Of a stretch of DNA of 20,249 nt, positions 15,686 through 20,249 are shown piece after piece. Location: NCBI GenBank assembly GCA_947378615.1, contig CANCKV010000005.1:1-20249 (forward strand), in the 5' to 3' direction. A program made the position numbers and the translations under genes. The DNA is from Chitinophagaceae bacterium. Its GTDB lineage: Bacteria; Bacteroidota; Bacteroidia; Chitinophagales; Chitinophagaceae. Each line of letters begins with the position of its first letter. Position 1 is the stretch's first letter. The notes under the pieces are model-generated. The model had not been told where the DNA came from and did no database searches. It saw nothing but the letters and a program-made list of their open reading frames with translations.

Positions 15686-15716
15686 GAAATAAAAGGGCTG
15701 TATGTTTCAACAGCCC
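15686..15716 (-). terminator. Rho-independent terminator between ompA and GH130
   Basis: On the minus strand GGGCTGT (15716-15710) pairs with ACAGCCC (15701-15695) around an 8-base loop, followed by TTTTATTTC. It lies about 37 bases after the OmpA stop. It leaves about 45 bases before the GH130 ATG, so GH130 depends on read-through or on a promoter I cannot identify. Confidence 0.85.
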
Positions 15717-15752
15717 CCATTTACCCACAAAAACAGACTACTATTTTTAATT

Positions 15753-17312
15753 CTAATAAGATGTTCTCAATTCTACTCTTCGATTCTTTGCCCTCCCAAT
15801 TGAAGTTTTATTGTCGGCTATTGGTTTTTCTTTTCCAAATCCTGTCGCAGTCAATCGAGATTCCATGATTCCTTTCCCAATCAAATATTTTTTTACTGAT
15901 TCTGTACGTTTTTGAGACAGTTCCATATTTCTTTTATCATCTCCATTGCTGTCGGTATATCCTTCAATAATTAAGTTGGCTGTTTCATACTTTATAAGTA
16001 TTGATGACAACTCATCAAGTTGAACTAAAGAGGCAACTTTTAGTTTATCACTATTGTTCTCAAAGAACACCTTGCTTCCAATTTGAGTGATTCTCTTTAT
16101 TGATTCCCTTGTAATTTCTGGACATCCCTGATTTGCTAATGTGCCTTTTATAGTTGGGCAACGGTCTTCGATATCAGGTACTCCGTCACCATCGCTATCA
16201 GGACAGCCTTTCAAACTTGCAGGCCCTGCTTGATTCGGACAGCGGTCTTCTTCATTTACAATACCATCTTTATCATTATCAAAAGGGCAGCCACCTGCAT
16301 CTACCTTATAACCTTTTTTAGTATTTGGACACAAATCATCAATATCAACAACACCATCCCCGTCCTTATCAGGGCATCCATTTAATTCTTTTGTACCTGC
16401 TACAAATGGACAACGGTCGTCTATGTCAGCAATGCCATCTCTATCGGTATCAGGACATCCTTTAAAGGCGGCAGTTCCAAAAACATTGGGACATCTATCG
16501 TCCTTATCTGCAATACCATCTCCATCTTTATCAGGGCATCCTTTTGTAGCTGCCGATCCTGAATCATAGGGGCAAGCATCCAAATAATCGGGAATTCCGT
16601 CCTTATCCTTATCAATTGGGCATCCCAATTTATCTACGACAACCCCTACAGGAGTATTTGAACAGTTGTCTCTTGAATCTGAAACACCATCATTATCTGA
16701 ATCTCTTTTCTTTCCCGAATTAAAAGTCAGGCCAATTGTATGAAATAGATATGCATCATTACTCGATGCTAGTATTCCATCTCTCTTGTTATTATTGGAA
16801 TACAAATAAGCCTCCTGAATATTTAAAATTACATAAGGACTGAAACTTAAATTAATTCCCACACCACCATCAGGGGCAATGATATCAACTGTTTTACTTG
16901 AAATGGCTAAGTTTTTATCAAAAAGAATTGCACCTCCACCTATAAATATATAAGGACTTACAAATGATTTTGCCCCCAATAAATTGAATCTAAAATCAGC
17001 TAATAATGATGTAATGCCACTATTGAATGTTCCATTGGGGCCATTGTATCCTACTCTTCCTTTAGTTCCCGTCAGACTTACATCAATATGACTAGTTAGG
17101 TATCTCGAAAGGGAAATGCCTCCCAAATAGTTAAGGTCATTCAATGAAATATTACCCTTGTAAAAATCATTTCCTATACCTCCATTCAATTGTGAAAATC
17201 CTGCATGCAAACCTATATTCCACCTGTTTTCTTCGGTTTGTGCATTAATAACTGTTGTAAATGCTAAGCATATTAACAGCAAAACACTTTTCAAAGCCAA
17301 ATTCTTTTTCAT
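15753..17312 (-). CDS. OmpA-family outer membrane protein with thrombospondin type-3 repeats
   Basis: This is a 519-residue envelope protein that probably links the outer membrane to peptidoglycan. It has a signal peptide (MKKNLALKSVLLLICLAFTT, then VINAQ), an N-terminal beta-barrel-like domain of about 170 residues, and then seven calcium-binding TSP3 repeats (about 204-395) with cores such as DSDNDGVSD, DKDGDGIAD, DTDRDGIAD and DSDGDGVPD, usually followed by a CP pair. The OmpA C-terminal peptidoglycan-binding domain (about 408-519) contains IIEGYTDSNGDDKRNMELSQ, then RLTATGFGKEKPIA and NRRVEL. I place the start at ATG 17312: the longer frame begins at a TTG that is itself part of the promoter box. 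It has its own promoter module and its own terminator. Confidence 0.93.
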   Translation of the reverse strand: MKKNLALKSVLLLICLAFTTVINAQTEENRWNIGLHAGFSQLNGGIGNDFYKGNISLNDLNYLGGISLSRYLTSHIDVSLTGTKGRVGYNGPNGTFNSGITSLLADFRFNLLGAKSFVSPYIFIGGGAILFDKNLAISSKTVDIIAPDGGVGINLSFSPYVILNIQEAYLYSNNNKRDGILASSNDAYLFHTIGLTFNSGKKRDSDNDGVSDSRDNCSNTPVGVVVDKLGCPIDKDKDGIPDYLDACPYDSGSAATKGCPDKDGDGIADKDDRCPNVFGTAAFKGCPDTDRDGIADIDDRCPFVAGTKELNGCPDKDGDGVVDIDDLCPNTKKGYKVDAGGCPFDNDKDGIVNEEDRCPNQAGPASLKGCPDSDGDGVPDIEDRCPTIKGTLANQGCPEITRESIKRITQIGSKVFFENNSDKLKVASLVQLDELSSILIKYETANLIIEGYTDSNGDDKRNMELSQKRTESVKKYLIGKGIMESRLTATGFGKEKPIADNKTSIGRAKNRRVELRTSY

Positions 17313-17336
17313 TTTTATAATTCTTTTACTTAGATA

Positions 17337-17397
17337 CAAAGTTGGTTGCTTATGAAGGATAGATTATTACACAATTCAATCAACTAATTGTATGATT
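17337..17397 (-). promoter_or_regulatory. Shared promoter module, copy 1 (upstream of ompA)
   Basis: The dyad ACAATT (17371-17376), nine bases, AATTGT (17386-17391) lies inside the 31-bp conserved block 17367-17397, which on the minus strand starts AATCATACAATTAGTTG. The box AACTTTGTA (TTTG at 17340-17337) follows 26 bases after the block, 25-28 bases before the ompA ATG. This fits an activator site upstream of a Bacteroidota -7 element. Confidence 0.6.
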
Positions 17398-17402
17398 ATT
17401 TC

Positions 17403-17741
17403 TTATTCGTATCCACTCTTAATTACCGTCAGAATCATTTTGAATCGGCCATCTGGACGAATGTGATTGGGAGTATGTGCTGGTATGATGATAGATTCCC
17501 CCGTCTTTAGAATGTGTAATTTATCTCCAATTACCAATTCAACCTTACCGTCAATTACTTGAGCAAATGTGTCAAACGGACTAGTCGTTTCAGTCAATCC
17601 TTCTCCTGTATCTACTGACATAACGCTAATATTACCTGTTGACTTTTTTAGGATTGTTTTGATGACTATTGAATTTGCTATGTATTCAATAATCTCAACG
17701 GTGATAAATGCTTTTTCTTTTTCCATTTCTATTGTTTCCAT
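17403..17741 (-). CDS. Cupin-domain protein
   Basis: This is a 112-residue single-domain cupin. The conserved barrel is visible from about 40 to 105: SVDTGEGLTETTSPFDTFAQ, VIDGKVELVIGD, then HILKTGESIIIPAHTPNHI, which contains the cupin-2 motif G(X)5-7PxxxxH. Histidine and glutamate are present at candidate metal-binding positions, but the usual HxH of cupin motif 1 is not (SPFDTFAQ instead), so metal binding is uncertain. The substrate is unknown; such small cupins often act as isomerases, dioxygenases or sensors. It is monocistronic or read through into ompA, with its own promoter module 90-150 bases upstream. ATG 17726 is an alternative start. Confidence 0.85.
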   Translation of the reverse strand: METIEMEKEKAFITVEIIEYIANSIVIKTILKKSTGNISVMSVDTGEGLTETTSPFDTFAQVIDGKVELVIGDKLHILKTGESIIIPAHTPNHIRPDGRFKMILTVIKSGYE

Positions 17742-17831
17742 GATGATTAATTAAAGTTTGTCTATTACATTAACCTGCTACTTGAATAGTGTTAATTATA
17801 TTTCATTTTTTGTGATTGATTTTTCACATGG

Positions 17832-17891
17832 CAAAGGTGGGGTGGGGTGAGGCGTAATTGTTATACAATTCAATTAGTTAATTGTAAGATT
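17832..17891 (-). promoter_or_regulatory. Shared promoter module, copy 2 (upstream of the cupin)
   Basis: The dyad ACAATT (17865-17870), nine bases, AATTGT (17880-17885) lies inside the 31-bp block 17861-17891, beginning AATCTTACAATTAACTAATT on the minus strand. CACCTTTG (TTTG at 17835-17832) follows 25 bases later. Same layout as the copies at ompA and the lmo0937-like gene. Confidence 0.6.
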
Positions 17892-18310
17892 CCTAGTATT
17901 GGGGGAAACTGAGTTTTGTTGAGAATTAAGTAATAAGTTGATGGTTATGAATGAGAATTATAAATGATAATACTTAGTTCGAATAATTGTGGTTAATTTT
18001 TTAGATATGTAAAAACTATTTGTTCGACTTTAACCTACCCAAAATATACAATCGCTAAAGCTAAATTCGACTATTAAACAACAAGTATTTACACAACGCT
18101 TTTTTGTGATGAAGAAATAAATGAAAAGTTAGAAAAAAAATGTTAGTGAAAACGAAAAGATTAAGATTCCTTTCAAAGTTTCACAAAATTCAAACCATAA
18201 ATTTCCATCTTTAAATATAGATTAAAATTTGCTTTTTTTAACTTCATTAATCTTCTTGATTCAATCTTTGTCCTATTTTTGGTTTACATCATTATTATTA
18301 AAACAACTAG
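17892..18310. other. Divergent intergenic region, cupin and serine hydrolase
   Basis: No ORF is seen. A -7-like element TATTTTTG (18274-18281) sits 30 bases before the plus-strand ATG, with TTG at 18256-18258 as a possible but closely spaced -33 element. The remaining AT-rich sequence shows nothing I can identify. Confidence 0.5.
18274..18281 (+). promoter_or_regulatory. Candidate -7 promoter element of the serine hydrolase gene
   Basis: TATTTTTG is an exact match to TAnnTTTG, 29 bases before the ATG. The nearest upstream TTG (18256-18258) gives a 15-base spacer, shorter than usual. Confidence 0.45.
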
Positions 18311-19345
18311 ATGAAAAATATATTTACTTTTAGGATACCCTTTTTTTACCTTCTAATCTTAATATGTATAACGATTTACAGTACTTTCCTCATTACATCT
18401 AGTTACTATAACATTCAAAAGTCATTATTGACAGAATCACTTGCTGAAGCTAATTTCAATGCAGGTACCTGCGAATATCAAACCAAAAGATTGGGGGGAT
18501 ATAACTATATAAAACCTCTTCTGTATGTAGATAAGAGTTGTGAAACGGGGGTCTTTATTCCTGTTAAACAAGAAGTTATTGCAATGATTGAGCAATTTAA
18601 GGGTCAAGGTAAATTAACAACTGCATCTGTATATTTAAGAGATTTTAATAAAGGGGATTATGTTTCAATCAATGAAAATACAACCTATAAACTTGGTTCT
18701 TTGATGAAAGTCCCACTGTTGATTACCTATCTTCATATAGACGAAGATAATGGAGGGGCACTTGAAAATGAACTATTATGTGGGCACACATACAAGCCTT
18801 TAGGTTTTGGAGATGACACGAATCACTTACTTACAGTTGGAAAAAAGTATAAGATAAAAGAGCTATTGGAATATATGATGATAAATGGGGACTACGATGC
18901 AACTAATTTATTAATAGAAAATATTGATGTAAATGCATTAAAGAAAACTTTTACCGATTTAGGTATTTCTGCACCTGAAAAACTATCAATGAATTATACA
19001 ATCACTGCTAATGACTATTCTTTATTTATGCGAACCCTTTATAATGCAACGTATCTAACAATAAATAATTCTGAATATGCTACTGAACTAATGTCAAAAG
19101 CAAAAAAAACGGAGGTTACTGAAATGGGACTGCCTATTAATGCTAGAACTTCTCATAAAAAGGGCGAAATTATATCTGCAACAGAAAAGCAGTTGCATGA
19201 AACAGCAATCATTTATGTAAATAATTATCCATATTTAATCACAATAATGACAAAAGGTTCAGATCTCAATAATTTAAAAAAAGTAGTTAGTGAAATTTCT
19301 AGTTTAGTGTATAAAAAAATAGTTACCAAATCTTCTAATTCCTAA
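18311..19345 (+). CDS. Membrane-anchored class-A beta-lactamase-like serine hydrolase
   Basis: This is a 344-residue protein with an N-terminal membrane anchor (about 9-31) and a periplasmic serine-hydrolase domain of the beta-lactamase-2 type. The nucleophile motif is S130-L-M-K133 in YKLGSLMKVPLL. The second motif, normally SDN, is G193-D194-Y195 in MMINGDYDATNLLI. The third, normally KTG, is K283-K284-G285 in ARTSHKKGEI. So the nucleophile and its lysine are kept, but the SDN serine and asparagine are lost. Classical beta-lactamase activity is therefore doubtful; a peptidase, esterase or non-catalytic role in the cell wall is possible. An AT-rich terminator-like stem overlaps its stop codon. 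It is the only plus-strand gene in the right half of the window. Confidence 0.8.
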   Translation: MKNIFTFRIPFFYLLILICITIYSTFLITSSYYNIQKSLLTESLAEANFNAGTCEYQTKRLGGYNYIKPLLYVDKSCETGVFIPVKQEVIAMIEQFKGQGKLTTASVYLRDFNKGDYVSINENTTYKLGSLMKVPLLITYLHIDEDNGGALENELLCGHTYKPLGFGDDTNHLLTVGKKYKIKELLEYMMINGDYDATNLLIENIDVNALKKTFTDLGISAPEKLSMNYTITANDYSLFMRTLYNATYLTINNSEYATELMSKAKKTEVTEMGLPINARTSHKKGEIISATEKQLHETAIIYVNNYPYLITIMTKGSDLNNLKKVVSEISSLVYKKIVTKSSNS

Positions 19346-19355
19346 CTATTTTTTT
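19313..19355 (+). terminator. AT-rich terminator-like hairpin over the serine hydrolase stop codon
   Basis: AAAAAAATAGTT (19313-19324) and AACTATTTTTTT (19344-19355) are perfect 12-bp arms around a 19-base loop. The 3' arm ends in seven T. The stem is almost all A-T, so its strength is doubtful. Confidence 0.5.
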
Positions 19356-19596
19356 GATGGAATGAATCAGAAGTTATTATTTATGATGTTTTGATACTAA
19401 GTAAACAAGGGAAAAACTAGGAATAAATGGGTTTCCAATAGATTAATGAACTTCCATTTCACTAATTTAAATTTGTGGTTCTTTTGAAAAACTTAGTTTC
19501 CCTAGTATTAAACCCAATTTGAATCAATATAATTTTTGATTATTTATAAAATCTTTTAATGGGTTAATATTCTTCAATTATTAATTATTGTGGAAG
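19346..19596. other. Gene-free AT-rich stretch
   Basis: Apart from the 3' arm of the hairpin at its left end I see no gene or clear structure. The last ~40 bases (from about 19555) weakly resemble the half-unit of the following 42-bp repeat array. Confidence 0.5.
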
Positions 19597-19806
19597 GACT
19601 ATTTATTATTATGGAGCCGCTACATAGTACTATACAACGACACTTTATTATTATTTAATAGCTCTATAGTAATATGGAGAGACTATTTATTACTATGTAG
19701 TCATTACATAGTAATATGTAACCATTATTTATTACTATGTAGTCATTAAATAGTAATAAATAATGCCTCCATAGTGATTAATAGTCCTTGTATAGTATTA
19801 AATAAT
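19597..19806. repeat. Five tandem 42-bp palindromic units
   Basis: Units start at 19597, 19639, 19681, 19723 and 19765, each exactly 42 bases. Units 3 and 4 match at 36 of 42 positions and units 1 and 3 at 34 of 42; units 2 and 5 are more diverged. Each unit is itself a dyad, so the array is about ten 21-base half-units in alternating orientation. Unit 3 contains the perfect 11-bp arms ATTACTATGTA / TACATAGTAAT around GTCAT. Unit 4 plus one base (19723-19765) forms 19-bp arms with one mismatch around the same GTCAT loop. There is no coding sequence. Confidence 0.85.
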
Positions 19807-19910
19807 GGGAGTAGTGACAGCAATTTATACTCAAAATAAATTGGTTGGAGAAAAATGAACGACTATCATACTATAAAATTAATGGAATCAATCATTTTAA
19901 TAAAACGAAT

Positions 19911-19965
19911 CCCAGATGCCGCAACATTCTTCGTTGCTACCGCAAACGTGTCGCTTGTGGATTCG
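19911..19965 (+). repeat. Interspersed repeat, copy C
   Basis: CCCAGATGC matches the left end of copy B. TCTTCGTTGCTACCGCAA to GTGGATTCG (19928-19965) matches copy A at 29 of 38 positions. Compared with A and B it lacks about 20 bases in the middle. It contains a small hairpin-like segment, CAAACG-TGT-CGCTTG. Confidence 0.6.
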
Positions 19966-20035
19966 TTACAGGATACCAAATATAATAAAATCTTTCTTGG
20001 TGAAAGTACTTTTAGTTCAAGTCCATTATTTGCCA

Positions 20036-20249
20036 CAAGTCAATGACTTGCTGCAGCAAGACCCTAATTTCACGAGTGGTAGTGGGGGATATTTTGCAAG
20101 AAGGGTCTTTTGCAGAGCACTTCAGGCAGAGCAGAATCCACATCGAGGAGAGCAGAATGCACATCGTGGAGAGCGGGGAACGGTTAGGGGAGGCTACATT
20201 GGTCTCAAGGGATGTCGGGAAGCACTTCGAGGTGAGTGTTAAGCACTTA
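20036..20249. repeat. GC-rich structured block, probably a repeat element, running off the right edge
   Basis: Base composition changes sharply from AT-rich to clearly GC-richer here. Structures seen are CAAGTCA-A-TGACTTG (20036-20050), the overlapping palindrome CTTGCTGCAGCAAG (20047-20060), AAGACCC (20058-20064) with GGGTCTT (20103-20109) as perfect arms, and a 21-bp tandem repeat, AGCAGAATCCACATCGAGGA (20130-20149) repeating at 20151 with two differences plus a partial third copy. I recall GC-rich intergenic blocks with the same GCAAGACCCTAATTTC start in Chitinophagaceae-like genomes, from memory only. A 108-codon open frame crosses it but is probably chance. Confidence 0.6.

Noticed and set aside
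17312..17339. Longer N-terminus for the OmpA protein
   Set aside because: The start would be a TTG that forms part of the promoter TTTG box, and the ATG at 17312 gives a clean signal peptide.
19597..19806. CRISPR array
   Set aside because: The units are contiguous, diverged and internally palindromic, without unique spacers, and no cas gene is in the window.
19855..20046. 63-codon plus-strand open frame
   Set aside because: It lies across repeat copy C and no family-like pattern is visible; probably chance.
19916..20242. 108-codon plus-strand open frame
   Set aside because: It starts in repeat copy C, crosses the palindromes and the 21-bp tandem repeat, and its translation is low-complexity (repeats of HRGEQN) with no recognisable domain.

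Overview
The window is AT-rich DNA from a member of the Bacteroidota. A Chitinophagaceae-like bacterium is my best guess, but the family is inference. Supporting signs are an LruC-type surface lipoprotein, an OmpA protein with thrombospondin type-3 repeats, an AraC-type regulator and small membrane proteins typical of the phylum, and promoter elements of the TAnnTTTG kind with few recognisable Shine-Dalgarno sites. No rRNA, tRNA, CRISPR array or intact insertion sequence was found.

Layout. (1) 1-1550, minus: lpxK (lipid A 4'-kinase) overlapping the start of rnr (RNase R), which runs off the left edge. (2) 1758-2417, minus: a conserved hypothetical protein with its own terminator. (3) About 2.7-3.8 kb, plus: a broken restriction-modification locus. 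The C-terminal tail of a cytosine-5 methyltransferase is fused in frame to an apparently intact PD-ExK endonuclease, and the catalytic part of the methyltransferase is missing. (4) 4399-6507, plus: a large LruC/DUF4842 lipoprotein ended by a strong terminator and flanked by two diverged copies of an interspersed repeat. (5) 6905-9549, minus: a retrograde phospholipid transport module in the order mlaE-mlaF-mlaD. (6) About 9.7-12.06 kb, minus: small stress-type genes (Lmo0937-like and YtxH membrane proteins, another small membrane protein, an AraC-type regulator, two small cytosolic proteins). (7) 12.2-15.6 kb, minus: a GT4 glycosyltransferase fused to a helical carbohydrate-active domain, overlapping a GH130 mannoside hydrolase/phosphorylase. 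(8) 15.75-17.74 kb, minus: OmpA/TSP3 porin-like protein and a cupin. (9) 18311-19345, plus: a membrane-anchored class-A beta-lactamase-like serine hydrolase with altered motifs. (10) 19.4-20.25 kb: no convincing gene, but a striking array of five 42-bp palindromic units, a third copy of the interspersed repeat, and a GC-rich structured block running off the right edge.

How the parts fit. Regions 6-8 look like an envelope/osmotic stress island. The same 31-bp motif (dyad ACAATT-N9-AATTGT), followed 25-26 bases later by a TTTG/TTTA box, lies upstream of three of its transcription units: lmo0937-ytxH, ompA and the cupin. This points to one shared regulator, possibly the AraC-type protein encoded in the island. 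Several upstream start codons fall inside control elements (ompA in its promoter box, GH130 in a terminator), so I moved those starts downstream.
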